DNA from: Actinomycetota bacterium
GTDB lineage: Bacteria; Actinomycetota; Acidimicrobiia; Acidimicrobiales; Microtrichaceae
Length of the DNA stretch: 60,008 bases
NCBI GenBank assembly: GCA_016703525.1
Contig: JADJBW010000024.1
Coordinates: 1 to 60,008 of the forward strand
Direction: 5' to 3'
A program made the translations under genes and the position numbers. Below are positions 1-7,900 of this stretch, piece by piece. The number at the start of each line of letters is the position of its first letter. Position 1 is the stretch's first letter. Below the pieces are notes generated by a model that searched no databases, was not told the origin of the DNA, and was given only the letters and a program-made list of their open reading frames with translations.

Positions 1-733
1 CCGCCTGCGGTTCGTGCCGCCATCGCCGCGACGGCCGGGTCATCGGCGTTGAGGACCGCCGTGCCCGTGGCAGGCAGCCATTCGACGAGCTCACCCTTCG
101 CCGCGGCGATGGCCGCGAGGTCGCCGAACGCCTCGGTGTGCGCCGCGGCGACCGAGGTGACCACGCCGACGGTGGGGTCCGCGATTTCGCAGAGGTGGCG
201 GATGTGGCCGGCGCCGCGCATCTGCGCCATCTCCACCACCACCCGGAGCGGCGCAGGATCCGCGTTGGCGGGCGTGAGCGGCGGCCCGAGACCGTTGTTG
301 GGCGGGCGTTCGCTTTCGCGGTTGCGGGGCCGACCGATCGGTAGATCGCCGCGAGCAGGTCCTTGGTCGATGTCTTGCCGACCGAGCCCGTCACGCCGAC
401 CACCGGCACCGCCAGGCGGGCCCGAGCGGCGCGGCCGATCGCGGCCAGACGCGTCGATCGTGTCGGGAACCACAATCTGCAACACCGCCGAGCCGTCCCC
501 GACCCCAGCGACGCCTTCGACGACGTGGTCGACGATTGCAACCGCGGCGCCGGCCGCATGTGCCGCCGCGACGAAGTCGTGACCGTCGCGTTCGGCACGC
601 AGGGCGACGAAGCACGCGTCTCGCTCCATCCGGCGAGAATCGATGCTGAACGAGACGACCGGGAGGCATCGGCCGACCCCACCGCAGCGGTCGCTCCGGT
701 CGCCTCGATCAGCGCTGAGCGCTCGAAGATCAT
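1..733 (-). pseudogene. murF: UDP-N-acetylmuramoyl-tripeptide--D-Ala-D-Ala ligase MurF, 5' part, frameshifted, runs off the window
   Basis: MurF adds D-Ala-D-Ala to the UDP-MurNAc-tripeptide in cytoplasmic peptidoglycan precursor synthesis. On the minus strand three frames must be joined. Pieces seen are an N-terminal SIDSRRMERDACFVALR segment, a P-loop GSVGKTSTK, then PNNGLGPPLTPAN, VVVEMAQMRGAGHI and a VTSVAAAHTEAFG segment, all in the order expected for Mur ligases. Frame changes lie near 670, near 449 (one extra base) and near 305-315. The C-terminal half is outside the window. It is divergent from ddl, which makes its D-Ala-D-Ala substrate. The start at 733 is approximate. The indels resemble those elsewhere in the window and may be sequence errors rather than real inactivation. 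Confidence 0.8.
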
Positions 734-805
734 CGTCGGATTCTTCCAGATGACCTCGTCCGGGTCGGAGGATGGGCGGTCCACGGGCGAGCGAGGGGCG
801 ACCCC

Positions 806-811
806 TAGGAT
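806..811 (+). promoter_or_regulatory. -10 box of ddl (leaderless type)
   Basis: TAGGAT lies 7 nt before the ddl GTG, so the transcript would begin at about the start codon. The AGGA inside it could be mistaken for a ribosome binding site. The spacing matches other genes in this window. Confidence 0.5.
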
Positions 812-818
812 CGGCCCC

Positions 819-1952
819 GTGGCGGACGATACCCCCGACCTTGCCGGCCCCTCCGGGGCGCGCATCCGTGCGATCGTGCTGTTCGGCGGTCGATCCGCCG
901 AACACGACGTGTCGCGGCGGTCCGCGGCGACCGTAATCGCGGCGCTGGACCCGTCCCGCTACGACGTCGTACCCGTGGCGATCGATCGCGACGGCCGCTG
1001 GCACGCCGCCGAGGAGGCGCTTGCCTTGGTCGCGACGGGCGATGTGCCCGCCGACGGCCTTCCCACCGGTGGACCCGTCATCAGCGATGGTGCCCCGAGC
1101 ACGGCCGTCCTGCGCACGATCGAGGGGCGAACGACCGAGCGCGCCGGGCCGGAAGGGTGGGCCGCGACCGTCGTGATCCCCGTGCTCCACGGGCCGAACG
1201 GCGAGGACGGCACCGTGCAGGGCCTGCTCGAGATCGCCGATGTGGCGTACGTCGGCACGGGCGTGCTCGGCTCGGCGCTCGCCATGGACAAGGCTGCCGC
1301 CAAGCACATGCTCACGGCGTTCGGCATTCCCCAGGCCCGCTTCATCGCCGCTGCGGAGTGGGACCTCGACGCAGCGATGCGCGACCGCATCGGCGACACG
1401 CTCGGCTATCCGCTCTTCGTCAAGCCGGCGAACATGGGCAGCTCGGTCGGCGTGTCGAAGGTCGACGACCGTGCCGGGCTCGACGCCGCCGTGCAGGCTG
1501 CGCTGGCGCACGACGAACGGCTCGTCTTCGAAGAGACGATCACGGGCCGCGAGATCGAGATCGCAGTGCTCGGCAACGAATCGCCGCGCGCCTCGGTGGC
1601 CGGCGAGATCGTGCCGGGGGCCGACTTCTACGACTACGACGACAAATACGCCAACGACGACGCCGAACTGTTGGTCCCCGCCGATCTCTCGCCCGAAGAA
1701 GCGGCCGACCTCGCCCGCCTCGCGGTCGACACCTACCGGGCGCTGCGATGCGAGGGGCTGGCGCGGGTCGACGTGTTCTTCGAATCGCCCGGCCGCGGGT
1801 TCCTGGTGAACGAGGTCAACACCCTGCCCGGGTTCACCTCGATCTCGATGTACCCGCGCCTGTGGAAGCACAGCGGGCTGAGCTACGGCGAGTTGGTCGA
1901 CGAACTGGTGCGACTCGCCATCGACCGCCACCGACGCCGCACTCGGCGTTGA
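819..1952 (+). CDS. ddl: D-alanine--D-alanine ligase
   Basis: An ATP-grasp ligase of 377 aa joins two D-Ala to make the dipeptide used by MurF and is the target of D-cycloserine. Visible features are the N-terminal GGRSAEHDVS motif (family GGxSxEHxVS), VVIPVLHGPNGEDGTVQG, the LAMDKAAAKHML segment that opens the ATP-grasp fold, FVKPANMGSSVGVSKV, and the C-terminal Mg-binding NEVNTLPGFTSISMYPRLW. The open frame extends upstream to 363, but that part overlaps murF and has no Ddl similarity. I chose GTG at 819 because the Ddl fold begins just after it and a -10 box precedes it by 7 nt. The length is normal for the family. Confidence 0.95.
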   Translation: MADDTPDLAGPSGARIRAIVLFGGRSAEHDVSRRSAATVIAALDPSRYDVVPVAIDRDGRWHAAEEALALVATGDVPADGLPTGGPVISDGAPSTAVLRTIEGRTTERAGPEGWAATVVIPVLHGPNGEDGTVQGLLEIADVAYVGTGVLGSALAMDKAAAKHMLTAFGIPQARFIAAAEWDLDAAMRDRIGDTLGYPLFVKPANMGSSVGVSKVDDRAGLDAAVQAALAHDERLVFEETITGREIEIAVLGNESPRASVAGEIVPGADFYDYDDKYANDDAELLVPADLSPEEAADLARLAVDTYRALRCEGLARVDVFFESPGRGFLVNEVNTLPGFTSISMYPRLWKHSGLSYGELVDELVRLAIDRHRRRTRR

Positions 1953-2155
1953 AGGCGGGCCGCCCCCCGTCGTGGGCGGACGGGGGACGGCCCACGTCCG
2001 GCCGGGAACGTGTGAGCAGTTGACCCGGCCGGAGCACCTGTCAGTCTCCACAGAGCGGGGGCGCGACTGAATAGGCAATGTCGGTGCACGCCGCGTGGGG
2101 CCGATGGCCCATTCCGGTGAGCGGGCTGGACCGGCGGCTGGACCGGCGGCACGGC

Positions 2156-3631
2156 TCAGGCGGGCGGCAGGGAACCGACGCGCTCCACAAGGATCCACTC
2201 GCGATCCTGCGCCACCACGGTGTACTCGTCGGATCGTCGGAGGTAGTCGGCAATCTCGCCCTTCGCGTTCCACAGCACGAGATCGTGGGGCTGCCGGTCG
2301 AGGATCACCCCGGGCTTGCCGATCCCTGACAACAGCCGCACGTAGTCGACCACGACCGCACGCGGCACGACCTCGGCGCGATCGTCGAGCCAGACCCGGC
2401 GGCCCGCGCCGCTGCGCCATTCGAGGAAGTTCCCCACATAGTCGTACGAGAGCACCCGGCCTTGCCGCAGTCGCGGTGTCGCCTCGATTCGGTCGGCCAT
2501 GGCCACCGGATAGGCGCTCACCTCGTAGTCGTCGGTCACCGCGACGAGCGCCGTCAGCGCGGCGACGACCGCCACCGCGGCGGGAAGCATCCGCCGCCAT
2601 GCGACAGGTGCACCGACCCGCAGCGCGCCCATCCCCGCGAGCGCCGGAGCGGCAACGGGAACCAGGACGATCGATGCGGGAACCACGTTGCGCACGGCCC
2701 ACAGGGCCAGTCCAAGGAACAGCCCGATCACCGCGAGGCGGGGCCAGCTCCGGCGCTGCGCGATCGCTGCCGCGACCCCGACCGAGACGGCGAGGAACAC
2801 GATCGACGCAAGCGAATCGAGTGCGAGCGGACGCCACTCGGTGATGAAGATCAGCGTCGCGCTCCGCTTGAGCATCTCGACGGGGAACGTGATCAGGTCG
2901 AACCCGAACGGGCTCACCACAGCGCCCATCACGGTTCCGCCGATCGCCGCGGCGACCCCGAGCGCTCCACGCCCGTCGATTCGGCGCGCGAGCACGGTCG
3001 TGAGCCCCGCCCATGCCCCGAGGAAGGCGAGACCGATGGGGAACGAGCCGTGGACGTTGACCCACACGCCGAACAGCGGGAGGAGCCATGCCGGAGAACG
3101 ACGCTCCGTCACCACGATCGCCGCCGCTGCGAGAGCGACCATCCCGATGAGTTGAGGACGCTCGTTCCACCAGAACAGCCCCACGATCAGCGCGCCGGCG
3201 GTGATAACCAGCCGCCCGACGAGCAGCTCGGCCGGAGCCGAGAGGCGCCACACCATCCATGCCAGCAGACCCGATAGAGCCACGACAAACAGGCGGATGG
3301 CCGCGCCGCCTCCCAGCGCCTCGAGCGTCCCATACCACCACGACGCCAGCCAGGACTGCACGACCCACGGACGCCCGGCGGCGGTGAACGTGTACGGATC
3401 GGTGTGGGGGGTGTGACCGGCGCGGATCAGCCGACCGGTCGCCAGATGGGTCAGGAAGCTGTTGTCCGACAGCGGGCGAGCACCGTTGAGCGCCCCCAGC
3501 CCGGTGACGATCGCGCCCCACCACGCGTGTTCGAGCCGGCTAGCGCGGCGTGCGACGGTCGGGAGCGGGTCGGCGGAGTCGCGGTGCTCCGGCGCGGCGC
3601 TGGGCGCCGCGCCGGCTGCGACGTGGGTCAT
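2156..3631 (-). CDS. Polytopic membrane protein coupled to the tad operon (GT-C-like, function unknown)
   Basis: 491 aa with about ten hydrophobic helices (roughly residues 35-400) followed by a soluble C-terminal domain of about 90 residues that should lie outside the membrane. The helix block contains an RPQL motif and, further on, GVWVNVHGSFPIGL, a W-x-N-x-HG pattern that I associate with uncharacterised GT-C-like membrane proteins. No catalytic Asp pair can be assigned confidently. Its start overlaps the tadC stop by 4 bp, so it is translated with the Tad machine and is its last gene. It could modify pilin or the envelope at the pilus base; that is inference. No known name was recognised. 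Confidence 0.75.
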   Translation of the reverse strand: MTHVAAGAAPSAAPEHRDSADPLPTVARRASRLEHAWWGAIVTGLGALNGARPLSDNSFLTHLATGRLIRAGHTPHTDPYTFTAAGRPWVVQSWLASWWYGTLEALGGGAAIRLFVVALSGLLAWMVWRLSAPAELLVGRLVITAGALIVGLFWWNERPQLIGMVALAAAAIVVTERRSPAWLLPLFGVWVNVHGSFPIGLAFLGAWAGLTTVLARRIDGRGALGVAAAIGGTVMGAVVSPFGFDLITFPVEMLKRSATLIFITEWRPLALDSLASIVFLAVSVGVAAAIAQRRSWPRLAVIGLFLGLALWAVRNVVPASIVLVPVAAPALAGMGALRVGAPVAWRRMLPAAVAVVAALTALVAVTDDYEVSAYPVAMADRIEATPRLRQGRVLSYDYVGNFLEWRSGAGRRVWLDDRAEVVPRAVVVDYVRLLSGIGKPGVILDRQPHDLVLWNAKGEIADYLRRSDEYTVVAQDREWILVERVGSLPPA

Positions 3632-4563
3632 TTGTACGACTCTTGGATGCTCAGGATCGCGGGGCCGAGCACCACGGCGAAGAGCGCCGGGAGGATGCAG
3701 AACACCATCGGGAACAGCATCTTCACGGGTGCCTTCTGTGCCTTCTCCTGCGCGATCTGGCGACGCTTGATGCGCATCTCGTCGGCCTGTGCTCGCAGCA
3801 CCCGCCCGATCGACACGCCGAACGCGTCGGCCTGGATGATCGCGAGCACGAAGGCTCGCACCTCGGGGATCCCCATTCGTTCGTCCATCGCACGCATCGC
3901 GTCGGCACGCGAGGCCCCGGCGCGCGCCTCACCCAACATGCGGGCGAACTCGTCGGACAGATGTCCGGGGACCGCCGCGATCACACGGTCGAGGGCTTGC
4001 TCGAACCCGAGACCCGCCTCCACGGAGATGGTGAGCAGGTCCAGCACGTCGGGCAGGGCGCGCAGGATGGATGTCTGGCGCTCCTCGACCTTCCGGTTGA
4101 GCATCAGGTCGGGGCCGGCCGCCAGACCGCCGCCGATCACGACCGACGCGACAACCTGCATCATGCCGTCGAGCATGAAGCCGAACAGCAGGTTCGTCAC
4201 GCCGAATACGATGCCCACCGGCACGAGCACGGCCTTCATCGCGAGGAACCGATCCACGGAATCCGGCGTTTGGATTCCCGCGAGCACGAACTTGTGCCGC
4301 ACCTTGTCGACATAGCCCATCGGCGTGAAGCGCCGGCCGACCAGTGTGAGCCGGGCCATTGCCGGCACCACCGCACGAGCGACGATCGACTCCGCCAGCT
4401 TCTCCTGGCGCAAATCCGTCGGCGGCGCGTCGATGTCGTAGCCATCGAGCGTACGCAGCGATTCGCGCACGACCTGCTTCTCGTGCACCCCAGAGCCCAC
4501 CGCCAACACGATCGCCGCGACCGCGACCGCGAGCAGAACAAGAGGAACGATCAATCCGGACAC
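3628..4563 (-). CDS. tadC: Tad pilus inner-membrane platform protein TadC (T2SS F family)
   Basis: 311 aa. TadC and TadB form the inner-membrane platform on which the TadA ATPase assembles or retracts Flp pili. The T2SSF domain occupies about residues 165-295, with the signature ALPDVLDLLTISVEAGLGFEQAL and a downstream RAQADEMRIKRRQIAQEKAQKAPVK segment before the last two hydrophobic helices. Helices are visible at about residues 5-25, 105-125, 130-150, 265-285 and 290-305. It starts one base after the tadB stop, and its own stop overlaps the next membrane-protein gene. Family assignment is secure; pilin genes are not in the window, so the filament made is unknown. Confidence 0.92.
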   Translation of the reverse strand: MSGLIVPLVLLAVAVAAIVLAVGSGVHEKQVVRESLRTLDGYDIDAPPTDLRQEKLAESIVARAVVPAMARLTLVGRRFTPMGYVDKVRHKFVLAGIQTPDSVDRFLAMKAVLVPVGIVFGVTNLLFGFMLDGMMQVVASVVIGGGLAAGPDLMLNRKVEERQTSILRALPDVLDLLTISVEAGLGFEQALDRVIAAVPGHLSDEFARMLGEARAGASRADAMRAMDERMGIPEVRAFVLAIIQADAFGVSIGRVLRAQADEMRIKRRQIAQEKAQKAPVKMLFPMVFCILPALFAVVLGPAILSIQESYK

Positions 4564-4564
4564 A

Positions 4565-6505
4565 TCACACCTCGATCGTGATCGTCTTCTTCATCCACAC
4601 GAACCCGATGAGCATCGAGACCACCGCGCCAACGAGGATCCAGAGCCCGAGCCCGGAGAACAGCCGCGAGATGTACTCGCGGTTCATCATGAACATCACC
4701 AGCCCGATGCCCGGCGGGAGCATGCCCAACACCCAGGCCGACATGCGGCCCTCCGCAGTCAGTGCGGCGACATCGCGCCGCAACCGCTCGCGCTGCACCA
4801 TCGTCTCCGACACGCTCATGAGCAGCTCGGCCAAGTTGCCGCCCACCTCGCGCTGGATCCTGATCGCCATGACCGCCCACTCGAAGTCCTCGCTGTTCAT
4901 TCGTTCGGCGACGGCGTCCAGGGCATCGTCGAGGTGTCGGCCGAGGCGGGCCTCGGTCACCGCTTGGCGGAGCTCCTTGCCCATCGGGTCTTCGACCTCC
5001 TTCGACACCGCCTCGAACCCCTGAGCGATCGAGTAGCCGGCGCGGAGCGTTCCGGCCAACAACTGCAACGTGTCGGGCAGCAGCGCCGTGAACTTCTTCT
5101 TCCGGCGCTTCGCCAGGAAGTCGACGACGAAGCCCGGCGCGACAAGCGAGAGGATCAGCGCTGCCGCCGTCATGATCACATTGGTCGTGAGCGTGAACGT
5201 GCTCAGCACGAGCACGCCGGAGCCGGCGGCGTAGAAGAAGAGCGCCTCGGCCGGCCGGAGCGGCAGGTCGGCTCGATCCAGCAAGAGCGAGACCCGGGCC
5301 AGGAATCCACGCTTCTCGGCGAGCGCACCGGTCATCTCGACGGCGCGCTGCACCAGCGCCGTCTTCGCCAGCCCTTCCTCGCCGCTGTCGTCGGCGACTG
5401 CCCGGGAGTTGTAACGCTCGTCGTAGTGGCGCAGCGCCTTGTCGAGCCCGTCGTTGCGACGGGCAACGAGCAGGGCGACGGCAAGGAATGCGCCACCGGC
5501 GCACAGCGCCCCCAGACCCACGATCACGTACTTCATGATCGGGTTCGCGAACGTGCCGCCGGCCTCGTCGGCCGTCTGCACGGCCGTGAGCGCCTCGGCG
5601 CCCGTCGACAGCACGCGCGGCCGGAATGCCCCGGTTGCGGTGGCGCCCGACATCGAGACCGAAATCGACGAGATCTCCTTCTTGGAGATGCCGAGTCCTT
5701 TGACTGTCAGGCGGTACTGCGAGCCGATGAGCGTGGCGGCATCTCCGGCCATCGCACCCAGTTCGTCGTCGCCACCTTGCCGCAGCGACCCGCCTGCCGA
5801 GGCGACCAACTGGCGCAGCGCGGCGCCATCGGGCGTTGCCGCACCTCCGGTGACCGCTATGACGTGCACGGTCGCTCCGGCGTCGCGCACGGCTCGCTGG
5901 GCGACCGAGAACGACGTGCCGACGCCCCCGTCGGGTGAGCCGGTGATCACGACGATCGATCGCTGGGCCTCGCCGCCTTTCGCCACCAGATCGGCCGCGA
6001 GCACGACCGACGACCACAGCGAGTTCGACCCGCTGGGCGTGATCGCCTTGGCGGAACTCATCACACCGTCGAGCGATGTCACCAGGCCGCTCGCGATGAC
6101 GGCCTTCCCGCCGGTCGACACCACGCCGAGCTTGCTAATCGCGCCGTCGCCGGGCGCGAGCTTCCCGAGAGCGGCCTTCGCCAGCTGGACCGTTCCGTTC
6201 CGCAGCAGCTCGCTGTTGTCGAGGACCACCACCACGTTGGAGTCGAGCCCGGCATCACGCAGCGACTCGACCGTCGCGTCGTGTGCGACGCCGTCGATCG
6301 TCACCCGCGCCGAGCCCGAGGGCTTGGCGGTTGAGATCACGTCGACGGTCAGGTCGTCGCTGCGCGCATCGACCGAACGAAGTTGCAGGGTCGGGACCTC
6401 GGAGGATTCCGACGCGGCCGGAACGGCGAACGCGCCGAGCACCGCGAGAAGCACGCCGAGGAGCGCCACCGCTGCGCTGGTTGAGGTGCGACGCCGGGCG
6501 CTCAT
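4565..6505 (-). CDS. tadB: VWA-TadB fusion: von Willebrand factor A-like domain joined to the Tad platform protein TadB
   Basis: 646 aa. An N-terminal signal helix (about residues 12-32) is followed by a VWA-like region (about 50-300): NVVVVLDNSELLRNG at the first strand, later SLWSSVVLAADLV and IVVITGSPDGG. The metal site is degenerate (DNSE in place of DxSxS). After a helix near 330-350 comes a cytoplasmic linker and the T2SSF domain (about 470-610) with LLPDTLQLLAGTLRAGYSIAQGFEAVS and IQREVGGNLAELLMSVSETM. Normal TadB lacks the VWA part, which would face outward and could contact pilin or cell wall. It overlaps the tadA stop by 4 bp and precedes tadC. The TadB assignment is strong; the VWA role is inference. 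Confidence 0.9.
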   Translation of the reverse strand: MSARRRTSTSAAVALLGVLLAVLGAFAVPAASESSEVPTLQLRSVDARSDDLTVDVISTAKPSGSARVTIDGVAHDATVESLRDAGLDSNVVVVLDNSELLRNGTVQLAKAALGKLAPGDGAISKLGVVSTGGKAVIASGLVTSLDGVMSSAKAITPSGSNSLWSSVVLAADLVAKGGEAQRSIVVITGSPDGGVGTSFSVAQRAVRDAGATVHVIAVTGGAATPDGAALRQLVASAGGSLRQGGDDELGAMAGDAATLIGSQYRLTVKGLGISKKEISSISVSMSGATATGAFRPRVLSTGAEALTAVQTADEAGGTFANPIMKYVIVGLGALCAGGAFLAVALLVARRNDGLDKALRHYDERYNSRAVADDSGEEGLAKTALVQRAVEMTGALAEKRGFLARVSLLLDRADLPLRPAEALFFYAAGSGVLVLSTFTLTTNVIMTAAALILSLVAPGFVVDFLAKRRKKKFTALLPDTLQLLAGTLRAGYSIAQGFEAVSKEVEDPMGKELRQAVTEARLGRHLDDALDAVAERMNSEDFEWAVMAIRIQREVGGNLAELLMSVSETMVQRERLRRDVAALTAEGRMSAWVLGMLPPGIGLVMFMMNREYISRLFSGLGLWILVGAVVSMLIGFVWMKKTITIEV

Positions 6506-7872
6506 CCGCGCCCCACAGCGCGTCGGCCACCCAGGTCGCCCGGTGCGAACACCTCTGGGCCCAGGCGGATCCCCTGATCGGCCAGCTTCTCGGTGAACTT
6601 GGGGCGAACGCCAGTCGCCTTGAGGTGACCCCGGAACTTCCCCTTTTCGTCGACACCCATGCTGAAGTCGAAGAGGAACACATCCTGGAGCGTGATCACG
6701 TCGCCCTCCATGCCCTGTACCTCGGTGATGTGCGTGACGCGACGGCTTCCGTCGCGCAGGCGGGAGAGCTGCACGATCATGTCGACCGCACCCGAGATCT
6801 GCTCTCGGATCGCTCGGATCGGAAGGTCGAAGCCGGCCATGAGGACCAGCGTCTCGAGACGTGCCAGCGAATCGCGAGGCGAGTTCGCGTGGAGCGTGGT
6901 GAGCGAACCTTCATGGCCCGTGTTCATCGCCTGCAGCATGTCGAGCGTTTCGCCGGCGCGACATTCACCGATCACGATTCGGTCGGGTCGCATACGCAGG
7001 GAGTTCTTGACCAGGTCGCGGATCGACACCTCGCCGCGGCCCTCGACGTTCGGTGGTCGGGTCTCGAGGGAGAGCACGTGATCCTGGTGGAGCTGCAGTT
7101 CCTTCGAATCCTCGATGGTGACGATGCGTTCGTCGGGCGGAATGAACGACGACAGCACATTCAGCAGCGTCGTCTTACCGGAACCGGTACCGCCCGAGAC
7201 CACCACATTGAGCTTGCCGACGACGCACGCCTGCAGGAATCGGGCGGCATGAGCGTTGAGCGAACCGAAACGGATCAGGTCGTCAACCTGCAGAGGATCC
7301 TTGGAGAACTTCCGGATCGTGAGGAACGGTCCCCCGATCGCCAGCGGCTGGATGACCGCGTTCACACGGGAGCCATCGGGCAGGCGGGCGTCGACCATCG
7401 GCGTCGACTCGTCGATGCGACGACCGACCTGCGACACGATCTTGTCGATGACTCGACGGAGATGGTCGGAATCCACGAAGGTCGTCGGATCACGCTCGAT
7501 TCGGCCGCCGCGCTCCACGTACACCATGTCCGGGCCATTGACCATCAGCTCCGACACGTTGTCGTCTCGCAGAAGCTTGTCGATCGGGCCGTACCCGAGG
7601 ATGTCGTCGGTGACCTCCTGGATCAGCTGCGCCTTGTCGGCGGCCGAGAGCGGTGCTCGCTCCTGGGCCAGGGTCGCGAGTAGCTGCTCGTGCACTCGCC
7701 GTCGAAGGTCTTCTCCCGACAGGCGATTGTCGTAGAGGATCGGCCCGAGTTCCTCGATCAGGTGCGTGTGGATCCGCAGACGCAGCTCGTCCATGATCGG
7801 GTCGCGCCGCAGCCCGCCGCCGTGACTCGCGGGGACCTGATTTGCCTCGTGTAGACGCTGGTAGAGCGACAC
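6502..7872 (-). CDS. tadA: Tad pilus assembly ATPase TadA/CpaF
   Basis: 456 aa. A secretion-type hexameric ATPase that powers Flp pilus assembly at the cytoplasmic face of TadB/TadC. Visible: an N-terminal domain to about residue 200, Walker A SGGTGSGKTT (about 226-235), the Asp box ERIVTIEDSKELQL, Walker B RPDRIVIGECRAGET, and the His box GHEGSLTTLHANSPRDSLARLE. The frame is open further upstream to 7986, but that part lies in tadZ. GTG at 7872 was chosen because it follows an AGGAG ribosome site after the tadZ stop and begins a VSLYQRLHEA-type N-terminus. It overlaps the start of tadB by 4 bp. Confidence 0.95.
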   Translation of the reverse strand: MSLYQRLHEANQVPASHGGGLRRDPIMDELRLRIHTHLIEELGPILYDNRLSGEDLRRRVHEQLLATLAQERAPLSAADKAQLIQEVTDDILGYGPIDKLLRDDNVSELMVNGPDMVYVERGGRIERDPTTFVDSDHLRRVIDKIVSQVGRRIDESTPMVDARLPDGSRVNAVIQPLAIGGPFLTIRKFSKDPLQVDDLIRFGSLNAHAARFLQACVVGKLNVVVSGGTGSGKTTLLNVLSSFIPPDERIVTIEDSKELQLHQDHVLSLETRPPNVEGRGEVSIRDLVKNSLRMRPDRIVIGECRAGETLDMLQAMNTGHEGSLTTLHANSPRDSLARLETLVLMAGFDLPIRAIREQISGAVDMIVQLSRLRDGSRRVTHITEVQGMEGDVITLQDVFLFDFSMGVDEKGKFRGHLKATGVRPKFTEKLADQGIRLGPEVFAPGDLGGRRAVGRG

Positions 7873-7900
7873 CTTCTGTCTCCTGATCGACGGGGGCCGT

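Noticed and set aside
363..818. N-terminal extension of Ddl
   Set aside because: It is antisense to murF, has no Ddl features, and a -10 box sits just before the GTG at 819.
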